NCBI RefSeq assembly: GCF_014137995.1
Contig: NZ_JACGWV010000001.1
Span: 1,612,001-1,676,000 of the forward strand
Reading direction: 5' to 3'
DNA length: 64,000 nucleotides
Origin: Promicromonospora sukumoe
GTDB lineage: Bacteria; Actinomycetota; Actinomycetes; Actinomycetales; Cellulomonadaceae
Every line of letters begins with the position of its first letter. The stretch's first letter is position 1. Under the pieces are notes generated by a model, which was given only the letters and a program-made list of their open reading frames with translations, ran no database searches and had not been told where the DNA came from. This document shows, piece by piece, positions 17,570 to 24,258 of this stretch. The position numbers and the translations under genes were made by a program.

Positions 17570-18703
17570 TCAGGCGGGGCCGAAGGTCGCGGTGTCGGTG
17601 GTCCAGGCGCGGGCCTGCTCGCTGAAGGTGACGCCGAGGCCGGGGCGGTCCGGGACGAGCATGCGGCCGTCCTTGGTCTCCAGGCGCTCGTTGAACAGCG
17701 GGTCGAGCCAGTCGAAGTGCTCCACCCAGGGCTCGCGCGGGTACGTGGCGGCCAGGTGCAGGTGGATCTCCATCGCGAAGTGCGGCGCGAGGTCCAGCCC
17801 GGCCTGGTCGGCGAGCGTGAGCAGCCGCAGGAACTGCGTGATGCCGCCGACGCGCGGGGCGTCCGGCTGGATGATGTCGCACGCGCGCTTCTCGATGAGC
17901 CGCTCGTGCTCCGCGACGGAGGCGAGCATCTCGCCGGTCGCGATCGGGGTGTCCAGCGCGGCGGCGAGCGCGGCGTGGCCCTCGGCGTCGTACGCGTCCA
18001 GGGGCTCCTCGATCCAGACGAGGTCGAACTCCTCCAGGCGCCGGCCCATGCGCAGGGCGGTGCTGCGGTCCCACTGCTGGTTGGCGTCGACCATGAGCGG
18101 GACGTCCGCGCCGATGTGCTCGCGGACGGCGGCGACGCGGGCGAGGTCCGTGCGCCTGTCGGGCAGGCCCACCTTGATCTTGATGCCGCCGATGCCCTCG
18201 GCGATCGACCGGCTGGCGCGCTCCTTGACCTCCTCGATGCTCGCGTTGAGGAAGCCGCCCGAGGTGTTGTAGGTGCGCACGGAGTCGCGGTGCGCGCCGA
18301 GCAGCTTGGCCAGCGGCAGGCCGGCGCGCTTGGCCTTGAGGTCGTAGAGGGCGATGTCGATGGCGGCCAGGGCCTGGGTCGCGACGCCGGACCGGCCCAC
18401 GGAGGCGCCCGCCCACAGCAGCTTCGTGTACAGCTTGGCGATGTCGTTCGGGTCCTCGCCGACGGCGGTCTGGGCGACCTCCTTGGCGTGCGCGTACTGG
18501 GCGGGGCCGCCCGCGCGCTTGGAGTAGGAGAAGCCGAGGCCCTCGAACCCCTGCTCCGTGGTGATCTCCGCGAACAGGAAGACGACCTCGGTCATGGGCT
18601 TCTGCCGCCCGGTGAAGACCTTGGCGTCGGAGATGGGGGTGGCCAGCGGCAGCGTGACAGTCGAGAGCTGCACGGTCCGGATTGCGTCGGGCTGGTACGT
18701 CAT
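17570..18703 (-). CDS. Galactarate/L-talarate dehydratase (enolase superfamily)
   Basis: 377 residues. It matches the Salmonella talarate/galactarate dehydratase pattern closely from memory: LATPISDAKVFTGRQKP, GVGFSYSKRAGG-like segment, LLWAGASVGRSG, GIKIKVG with the catalytic Lys, MVDANQQWDR, WIEEPLDAYD, ATGEML, QPDAPRVGGI and the catalytic His in LAPHFAMEIHLHL. It should dehydrate galactarate to 5-keto-4-deoxyglucarate, feeding the kdgD/KGSADH route encoded at 8.9-11.6 kb. ATG 18703 follows AAAGGAGCGCC; the longer frame crosses the operator. The divergent gene is a nucleotide-sugar-like reductase. Confidence 0.93.
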   Translation of the reverse strand: MTYQPDAIRTVQLSTVTLPLATPISDAKVFTGRQKPMTEVVFLFAEITTEQGFEGLGFSYSKRAGGPAQYAHAKEVAQTAVGEDPNDIAKLYTKLLWAGASVGRSGVATQALAAIDIALYDLKAKRAGLPLAKLLGAHRDSVRTYNTSGGFLNASIEEVKERASRSIAEGIGGIKIKVGLPDRRTDLARVAAVREHIGADVPLMVDANQQWDRSTALRMGRRLEEFDLVWIEEPLDAYDAEGHAALAAALDTPIATGEMLASVAEHERLIEKRACDIIQPDAPRVGGITQFLRLLTLADQAGLDLAPHFAMEIHLHLAATYPREPWVEHFDWLDPLFNERLETKDGRMLVPDRPGLGVTFSEQARAWTTDTATFGPA

Positions 18704-18736
18704 GGCGCTCCTTTGCGGCGGGATGTTCGTCGCCAA

Positions 18737-18768
18737 TCATACAAGTCTGCAACCTGTATGACTACTAT
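18737..18768. promoter_or_regulatory. Inverted repeat operator and divergent promoter
   Basis: TCATACA (18737-18743) and TGTATGA (18755-18761) form an inverted repeat of the sort bound by FadR-subfamily GntR proteins. TACTAT (18763-18768) fits a -10 element for the rightward gene, which would then have a leader of roughly ten bases. The likely binder is the GntR protein encoded at 16693-17454. Confidence 0.55.
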
Positions 18769-18786
18769 GGATGACACCCTGTGGTC

Positions 18787-19728
18787 ATGACCTCCCACCT
18801 CGTCCTCGGTGCCGGGCCTGTCGGCACCGCGCTCGCACTCCGGCTCGCCCAGGCCGGCCGCCCCGTCGCCGTCGTGACCCGCTCCGGCGGTGGCCCGGAG
18901 CACCCGCGCGTCGAGCGGATCGTCCTGGACGCCACGGACGCGACGGCGCTCGCGGAGGCGGCCCGCGGCGCGGACGTGCTCTACAACTGCGCGAACCCCG
19001 GCTCGTACGCGACGTGGGAGCGCGGCTGGCCCCCGCTGGCCGCCGCGGCGCTGCACGCGGCCGAGACCTCGGGCGCGGTGCTCGTGACGCTCAGCAACCT
19101 CTACGGCTATGGGCCGCTCAAGCGGCCGATGACCCGCGACCTGCCGCTCGCTGCGTCGGACCACAAGGGCCGGCTGCGAGCGCGGCTGTGGGAGGAGGCG
19201 CTTGCGGCCCACCGTGCCGGGCGGGTGCGGGCCACGGAGGCGCGCGCGTCGGACTACATCGGGCCGTCGGTCCCGGCCTCGCACGGGCTGTTGCCGATGT
19301 ACGCGGCGGCGACGCTCGCCGGCAAGCCCGCCACCGTCATGGCCGACCCCGACCAGCCGCACACCTGGACGGCCGTCGACGACGTGGTCTCGACCCTCAT
19401 CGCCCTCGGCGCCGACGACCGGGCCTGGGGCTCGCCGTGGCTCGTGCCGTCCAACCCGCCGGCGACCGTCCGCGAGGTGCTGCGGGAGCTCGGCGCGCGG
19501 GCCGGGACGGGCGAGCCCCGGCTGCGCCGCATGCCGCGCGGCGTGCTGAAGGCCGGGGGACTCGTGGTGCCGCTCCTGCGGGAGGCGCTGGGCGTGATGT
19601 ACCAGTTCGACCGGCCGTTCGTCGCTGATGCGGCGGAGACGAGCAACGTGTTCGACGTCCGTCCGACGCCGTGGGGCGACGTCCTGGACGCGACGGCCAC
19701 GGTCTGGAGGGCGCGGGCTGTGGCGTGA
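18787..19728 (+). CDS. NAD(P)-binding epimerase/reductase-like protein (atypical SDR)
   Basis: About 313 residues. N-terminal Rossmann loop GAGPVGTALALRLAQAG, and a LSNLYGYGPLK segment resembling the Tyr-containing active-site region of the NAD-dependent epimerase/dehydratase (extended SDR) family. The C-terminal half (YQFDRPFVADAAETSNVFD) is family-like but not informative about substrate. It is divergent from the galactarate dehydratase. A uronate dehydrogenase role would make sense biochemically, but the sequence is not a clear match to that family. There is no ribosome site before ATG 18787 or GTG 18781, so the transcript may be nearly leaderless. Confidence 0.75.
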   Translation: MTSHLVLGAGPVGTALALRLAQAGRPVAVVTRSGGGPEHPRVERIVLDATDATALAEAARGADVLYNCANPGSYATWERGWPPLAAAALHAAETSGAVLVTLSNLYGYGPLKRPMTRDLPLAASDHKGRLRARLWEEALAAHRAGRVRATEARASDYIGPSVPASHGLLPMYAAATLAGKPATVMADPDQPHTWTAVDDVVSTLIALGADDRAWGSPWLVPSNPPATVREVLRELGARAGTGEPRLRRMPRGVLKAGGLVVPLLREALGVMYQFDRPFVADAAETSNVFDVRPTPWGDVLDATATVWRARAVA

Positions 19729-19833
19729 CGGTTTCGGGTTGGGGGTCTGGGGTTTGGCCTGGCGCCGTCGGGCGGGCGTGAGGTCTTGCCGACGTCGTCG
19801 GGCGGGGTTGGTTTCCGTCGTCGCCCACCCTCC

Positions 19834-19897
19834 CCTTCGAGACCGAAGTTTGTTGTCTTTGTAGGGCCGCAAAGCGAAGAAACTTAGGTCTCGAAGG
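19834..19897. repeat. Palindromic repeat, family C copy 1
   Basis: CCTTCGAGACCGAAGTTTG (from 19834) pairs imperfectly with its counterpart ending GGTCTCGAAGG (19897). It lies in a 756-base gene-free block and shares the flank TTTCCGTCGTCGCCCACC with copy 2. Confidence 0.85.
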
Positions 19898-19976
19898 TGA
19901 TTGAGTTGGCCGTCCCTTCTGCGTCGGCCGATCGTCGTCGGACGACGTGCGTCGCGATCGCCGTCGGGCGGTCGCC

Positions 19977-20074
19977 GGCGTCGGGCAGCCGGCGTCGGGC
20001 AGTCGACGTTGGGCAGCCGACGTTGGGCAGCCGACGTTGGGCAGCCGACGTTGGGCAGTCGCCATCGGGTAGCC
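19977..20074. repeat. 14-bp tandem repeat array, seven units
   Basis: Seven consecutive 14-base units of the form GRCGTYGGGCAGYC; four central units (20005-20060) differ at one position only. More degenerate units extend the array on both sides (about 19960 and 20088). No spacers, so it is not a CRISPR array. The rest of the 19729-20484 block shows no coding pattern. Confidence 0.9.
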
Positions 20075-20131
20075 GACGCCGACGGGCCGGCGCCGTCGGG
20101 CGAGGCTGGTTTCCGTCGTCGCCCACCTTCT

Positions 20132-20195
20132 CCTTCGAGACCGAAGTTTCTTGTCTTTGGGGCGGCTCAAAGACAAGAAACTTCGGTCTCGAAGG
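20132..20195. repeat. Palindromic repeat, family C copy 2 (perfect)
   Basis: Perfect 28-base arms (20132-20159 and 20168-20195) around an eight-base loop, beginning CCTTCGAGACCGAAG. Copy 1 is 298 bases upstream in the same orientation, and the sequence between includes the 14-bp array, so the two copies look like part of a larger duplication. Confidence 0.95.
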
Positions 20196-20240
20196 TGAGT
20201 TGGGTAGTTGCCCCTTAGTTGGTCGGCTGATTGTCGTCGG

Positions 20241-20273
20241 GCAGCGGGTGCAGCGGGTGCAGCGGGTGCAGCG
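20241..20273. repeat. 9-bp tandem repeat
   Basis: GCAGCGGGT is repeated three times and then partially (GCAGCG). It lies in the same gene-free block, followed by loosely repeated GTGCCCGACGGCGG elements at about 20335-20405. No function is evident. Confidence 0.8.
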
Positions 20274-20484
20274 ACCGGCGCCGGCGCACGGCTGGCAGTG
20301 CGCTGCGCTCCCCGCGCCGTGTCCTGCGCGCTCCCGTGCCCGACGGCGGTACACGTGCCCGACGGCGGCACCCGCGTCGGACGTCGCGAAACGTGCCCGA
20401 CGACGTGGCCCGCAGCTGGGCGGTCCGCACGTGTCCGCCCCCCCCGCAACCGGCAACCCGCGAACGCCGCGTGCCGGGCCGGAT

Positions 20485-21141
20485 CTACGCCCCCGGCACC
20501 CCGCACACCCGCTCGACCAGGTCGCGCCAGCCCTCTTCGAAGCGGGCGGTCGGCGTCGGGCCCTCCAGCTCCGGCCCCGCGAAGAGCTGGAACAGCAGCG
20601 GACCGTCCAGCGCGTACGAGAGCTGCCCGGCGAGCACGTCGACGTCGGCGCCGGGCAGGTCGACCTCGCGCAGCAGGACCCGCAGGTGGATCTCGGTCAA
20701 CGGCCGCCGCCGCTCGCCCGAGCGACCCTCGCCTCCGCGCCCCCCACCCGAGCGCCCCCCGCTCCCGCCCCGCCCGTCGAGCGTCCCGCGCGCGACTTCG
20801 TGGTGCTCGGCGAGGAAGCGGACGCGCGCCGTGCCGTACGCGATGATGCGGTCGACCGCCGGTGCCCCCGGCCCGAGCGGCGGCGGCCCGCTGAGCACCC
20901 GCTGCTGCAGGTCGCGCTCGCTGTCGTCGAGCAGGGCCTGGAAGATGCCCGCCCGCGAGCCGAACCGGCGGAACACGGTGCCCTTGCCGAGCCCCGACCG
21001 TTCGGCCAGGAGGTCCATCGTGAGGCACTCCGGCCCCGCCTCGGCGAGCAGCTCGCGGGCGGTGGCGAGCAGCACCTGACGGTTGCGTGCGGCGTCGGCC
21101 CGCTCGGGCTGCGGGGTGCCCCACGTCATCGGCGTGCTCAT
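20485..21141 (-). CDS. TetR-family transcriptional regulator
   Basis: 218 residues. N-terminal helix-turn-helix: ARELLAEAGPECLTMDLLAE and SGLGKGTVFRRFGSRAG near residues 27-65. The ligand domain is interrupted by a Gly/Arg/Ser-rich insertion (RGGSGGRSGGGRGGEGR) at about residues 123-145, unlike typical members. The stop is TAG at 20485. It is divergent from the deazaflavin-type oxidoreductase gene and probably represses it through the element at 21162-21188. Confidence 0.88.
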   Translation of the reverse strand: MSTPMTWGTPQPERADAARNRQVLLATARELLAEAGPECLTMDLLAERSGLGKGTVFRRFGSRAGIFQALLDDSERDLQQRVLSGPPPLGPGAPAVDRIIAYGTARVRFLAEHHEVARGTLDGRGGSGGRSGGGRGGEGRSGERRRPLTEIHLRVLLREVDLPGADVDVLAGQLSYALDGPLLFQLFAGPELEGPTPTARFEEGWRDLVERVCGVPGA

Positions 21142-21161
21142 GCCCGGATGCTATCGGGAAT

Positions 21162-21188
21162 CGCTTAAGCGGGGTAAAGTCCGTTTAG
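21162..21188. promoter_or_regulatory. Candidate TetR operator
   Basis: The half-sites TTAAGCGG (21165-21172) and CCGTTTAG (21181-21188) form an imperfect inverted repeat, overlapping a second small palindrome CGCTTAAGCG (21162-21171). It is AT-richer than its surroundings and lies between the divergent TetR and oxidoreductase genes. Confidence 0.5.
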
Positions 21189-21225
21189 GTCGGCACGGGG
21201 CCGGCGGAGGTCGGAGGAGGACCAG

Positions 21226-21657
21226 ATGACAGACATGAACACCGGGATCATCGAGGCGTTCCGCGCGAACGCGGGCGTGCTGGGCGCGGACGTCGCCGGA
21301 GGGCACTTCGCCGGCAAGCGGCTGCTGCTCCTGCACCACGTCGGGCGCGTCAGCGGCAAGCAGTACGTGACGCCGCTGGTCGCCGCGACCGACGGCGACG
21401 CGTACCTCGTCGTGGGCTCCCTGGGTGGCGCGCCCAAGGACCCGGTCTGGGTGGCGAACGTGGAGGACGGCACCGGCGAGACGACCATCGAGGTCGGCGA
21501 CCAGACGCTGCAGGCCACCACGACGGTCGTGCGCCCGACATCGCCCGAGTGGGAGCGCCTCTACGGGCTCTGGGCCGCGTACTGGCCCGACGCCAAGGAG
21601 TACGAGACGCACACCGACCGCAAGTTCCCGGTGATCCGGCTCGAGCCCAAGGCCTGA
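21226..21657 (+). CDS. DDN-like (deazaflavin-dependent nitroreductase family) oxidoreductase
   Basis: 143 residues. The fold signature is seen in LLLLHHVGRVSGKQYVTPL, DAYLVVGSLGGAPKDPVWVAN and RLYGLWAAYWPDAKEYE, which match the actinobacterial F420-dependent Ddn/nitroreductase-like group (split beta-barrel). The family binds F420 or flavin and reduces quinones or nitroaromatics. AGGAGGACC precedes ATG 21226. The divergent TetR is the probable regulator. Its actual substrate is unknown. Confidence 0.85.
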   Translation: MTDMNTGIIEAFRANAGVLGADVAGGHFAGKRLLLLHHVGRVSGKQYVTPLVAATDGDAYLVVGSLGGAPKDPVWVANVEDGTGETTIEVGDQTLQATTTVVRPTSPEWERLYGLWAAYWPDAKEYETHTDRKFPVIRLEPKA

Positions 21658-21665
21658 GTCGGGGC

Positions 21666-22796
21666 TCAGCCGCCGTCGACGCCGCCGTCGACCGAGCGGA
21701 CGAACTCCCGCACGCGCGCCGCCATCTCGCCCGGCACCTCGCCGACCGTGAAGTGACCGCCCTCCGTCAGGCGGTCGAACACACGCAGGCCCAGGTAGTG
21801 GCGGCGCGCGAGCGACTCCGGGTAGGCGGCCTCGTGCCGCTGCACGAAGACCGCGGCGGGCACCGACGTGGGCGGGATCGGGTCGGGCTGGTCGGCGCCC
21901 TCGTAGTACGGGCGGAACGACGACGCGATCGTCTGCGTCGCCCAGTAGATCGTCGCCTCGGTGAGCAGGCGGTCGCGCGAGATGCGCTGCTCGACGGCGC
22001 TCGGGTCGCCGGGCGGGGTGTCGCTCCACTCGACGAGCTTCTCGGTCAGCCAGGCCAGCAGCCCGGCGGGGGAGTCGTTGAGCGCGGTCGCGAGGGTGTC
22101 AGGCCGGGTGGCCTGGACGTGCCCGTACGCGCCCTCGGTCTCGTGCCGCGCGGCGATGCCGTCGAAGAACTCCTTGACCTCGGGGTCGTCGAGCTCGGCA
22201 CGCTCCGCCATGGTCGGGAAGTGCGCGTGCGTGGCGACGATGCCCGCCACGTGCTCCGGGTAGCTGGCCGCGATCAGGTCGCTGACGTTCGCCGTCACGT
22301 CCTCGCCGTACGTGAAGTAGCGGTCGTAGCCCAGCACGTCGGTCATGAGCGAGTGCATCGTCGCGGCCAGCCGCCGCTCCGACATCGCGCCGTCCGCGTA
22401 CGGCGTCGACCAGGCGAAGCCGGGCAGGCTCGCGACCACCACGTGCAGATTCGGCAGCAGGTCCGCGAAGTCGAGCTGCAGCGCGAACGTGTGCGGCCAC
22501 CCGTGCAGCACGAGCAGCGCCGGGGCGTCCGGCCGCTCGGCGCGCAGGTGCGCGAAGTGCACGTCCGCGTCACCGATCCGGGCCAGGAACTGCGGGTGCG
22601 TGTTCAGCCACGCCTCGCGCGCCCGCCAGTCCCAGCTGATCCAGTGGTCCACGAGCTCGTGCAGGTAGCCGGCGCTCATGCCCGACGGCGGACGCCGGGG
22701 CGAGTCCTCGGGAATCCTGCTGCGGGCCAGGCGCTCGCGCAGGTCGCCGAGGACCTGGTCGGGGACGTGGACCGTGAAGGGCCGGGGCTCGCTCAT
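21666..22796 (-). CDS. Epoxide hydrolase-like alpha/beta hydrolase
   Basis: 376 residues. An N-terminal EHN-type segment (FTVHVPDQVLGDLRERLARSRIP pattern, recognisable by LGDLRERL) is followed by the alpha/beta-hydrolase core with the oxyanion-region HGWPHT, a nucleophile Asp in YGEDVTA, a lid Tyr region and the catalytic His in EGGHFTVGE. It would open epoxides by hydrolysis. The nucleophile elbow is unusual: GGDIGS is normal and GEDVTA replaces it. A second, more canonical paralogue is at 45298-46464; both share ALNDSPAGL. Confidence 0.85.
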   Translation of the reverse strand: MSEPRPFTVHVPDQVLGDLRERLARSRIPEDSPRRPPSGMSAGYLHELVDHWISWDWRAREAWLNTHPQFLARIGDADVHFAHLRAERPDAPALLVLHGWPHTFALQLDFADLLPNLHVVVASLPGFAWSTPYADGAMSERRLAATMHSLMTDVLGYDRYFTYGEDVTANVSDLIAASYPEHVAGIVATHAHFPTMAERAELDDPEVKEFFDGIAARHETEGAYGHVQATRPDTLATALNDSPAGLLAWLTEKLVEWSDTPPGDPSAVEQRISRDRLLTEATIYWATQTIASSFRPYYEGADQPDPIPPTSVPAAVFVQRHEAAYPESLARRHYLGLRVFDRLTEGGHFTVGEVPGEMAARVREFVRSVDGGVDGG

Positions 22797-22842
22797 GGCA
22801 CGACGGTAGACGTCACCACTGACATCCGCCCCCGGCCCACGA

Positions 22843-22888
22843 CGTGTCAGACGTACAGGTCACCCGGGGGACCTGTACGTCTGACACG
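22843..22888. repeat. Palindromic repeat, family A copy 2
   Basis: Perfect 19-base arms (22843-22861 and 22870-22888) with an eight-base loop, 19 bases from the stop of the M6-like peptidase gene. Confidence 0.95.
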
Positions 22889-22906
22889 GCGGGGGTCAGG
22901 GCGGGG

Positions 22907-24124
22907 TCAGGGCTTGACCGTCACCTTGAGCGTGCCCGCCGGGCCGGCGCGGAACGTGAGCACCGCGCCCGTCGTCGGCTCCGTCCAGGACGAGCCCGCC
23001 GCGAACGGGGCGTCGTCCAGCCCGTCCGCCGAACCCGGCGTCGAGTCCACGACCCGGACCGGGCCCTCGCCCGACCGCACGGACGCGTCGACCGTGTACA
23101 CGAGGGCGCCGCGGGCGCCGATGCCCTCGTCGTAGCCGACCGGCTGCCGGTTCTCGACGACGACGGCACGCGTCGCCGACAGCGGGTACACGACCATCGC
23201 GTCCTTCCCCGGGCTCGCATCACCCGAGCGTGCCACCGGCGCCAGCCGCGCCGACGTCGTCCTCCGGGGACCGGCGCACACCACCTGGTCGTCGTCGATC
23301 CAGCCGAGCTGCCACCGGTGCCAGGCGAAGTACTCCGGCCCCGCGCCCGAGATGAGGCCCATCAGGTCCCAGCCGCCGACCGCCGCGTGATAGTTGCCCG
23401 GGTCCTCCGGCGGCGCCTCGAACAGGTAGAGGTCCGGCAGCCCGAGCGTGTGCCCCGACTCGTGCGCCAGCACCAGGCCGCCCCAGCGCCACTGGTCGTA
23501 GCCGAAGGTCACGGCGTGCGTCAGGTGGTTGCCGTCGGCCGTCACGTCCAGGAAGTTCGTCGTCGGCGAGTAGGTGATGTTCGGCGCCTCCTTCGTGGCC
23601 GTCACCCAGACGACGTCGACGTCCGAGAAGTCGAACGTGTCGTCCGCCGCCGCGATGGCGTCGCCGATGTAGCGCACGTGGTCCGCGTAGCTCAGGCCCC
23701 GCTCGAACGGGTACGACGTCGACGGCTCGGGCATCCGCACCCACCCGTCCGACGCCGTCGTGGTGACGTCCAGCCGCCCGCCCGAGACCCGCTCCAGGTA
23801 CTCGGCGCCCGACGCGAGGTTGGCTACCGCCTCCGGTGCGGAGCCCGGGGACGCCGGGTGGTCGTCGAAGTCCACCAGCAGCAGCGCAGCCTTCAGGGTG
23901 CCGACGGCGGGCAGCGCCTGGTCGTCGACCGGGAAGCCGGAGCCCAGCCCGCCGACGGCGGCGGGCAGGCGGCACGCGTCTACGGACGGCGGCGCGGACG
24001 GTGGCGCCGGCGGAGGTGGTGCCGCCGAGGCGCTCGCGGGCACTGCGCCGAGGGCGAGGGTCATGGCGGCGAACGCCGCGATCGGAAGGGCCAGGGACGG
24101 TCGGGCGGCTCGCTGGTGCTTCAT
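22907..24124 (-). CDS. Secreted M6-family metallopeptidase-like protein
   Basis: 405 residues. A signal peptide covers residues 1-34 (basic start, Ala/Leu-rich core, ASASAA cleavage region), then a Pro-rich linker. The zinc site HESGHTLGLPD matches the HExxHxxGxxD motif of M6/immune inhibitor A-type peptidases, and WDLMG further on fits the conserved Met region. The enzyme is exported and would degrade extracellular protein. AGGAG lies eight bases before ATG 24124. It is next to the peptide-uptake and hydroxyproline operon but separated by a palindrome, so any role in supplying peptides is only suggestive. Confidence 0.88.
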   Translation of the reverse strand: MKHQRAARPSLALPIAAFAAMTLALGAVPASASAAPPPPAPPSAPPSVDACRLPAAVGGLGSGFPVDDQALPAVGTLKAALLLVDFDDHPASPGSAPEAVANLASGAEYLERVSGGRLDVTTTASDGWVRMPEPSTSYPFERGLSYADHVRYIGDAIAAADDTFDFSDVDVVWVTATKEAPNITYSPTTNFLDVTADGNHLTHAVTFGYDQWRWGGLVLAHESGHTLGLPDLYLFEAPPEDPGNYHAAVGGWDLMGLISGAGPEYFAWHRWQLGWIDDDQVVCAGPRRTTSARLAPVARSGDASPGKDAMVVYPLSATRAVVVENRQPVGYDEGIGARGALVYTVDASVRSGEGPVRVVDSTPGSADGLDDAPFAAGSSWTEPTTGAVLTFRAGPAGTLKVTVKP

Positions 24125-24207
24125 GCGTGCACTCCTGTTCGCTGGTCGGGCGTCACTCGAACCTTGCCTGCGCCGCCGGGCCCGCGCTCGGGCGCACCCG
24201 GCGGCGT

Positions 24208-24249
24208 TGTCAGACGTACAGGTCCCCCGGGGGACCTGTACGTCTGACA
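24208..24249. repeat. Palindromic repeat, family A copy 3
   Basis: Two perfect 21-base arms (24208-24228 and 24229-24249) with no loop, beginning TGTCAGACGTACAGG. The right edge is 9 bases from the stop of the GH127 gene. Confidence 0.95.
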
Positions 24250-24258
24250 CGGGGTGGG

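Noticed and set aside
19977..20074. Possible CRISPR array.
   Set aside because: Units are only 14 bases and contiguous, with no spacers of similar length and no cas-like gene nearby; it is a simple tandem repeat.
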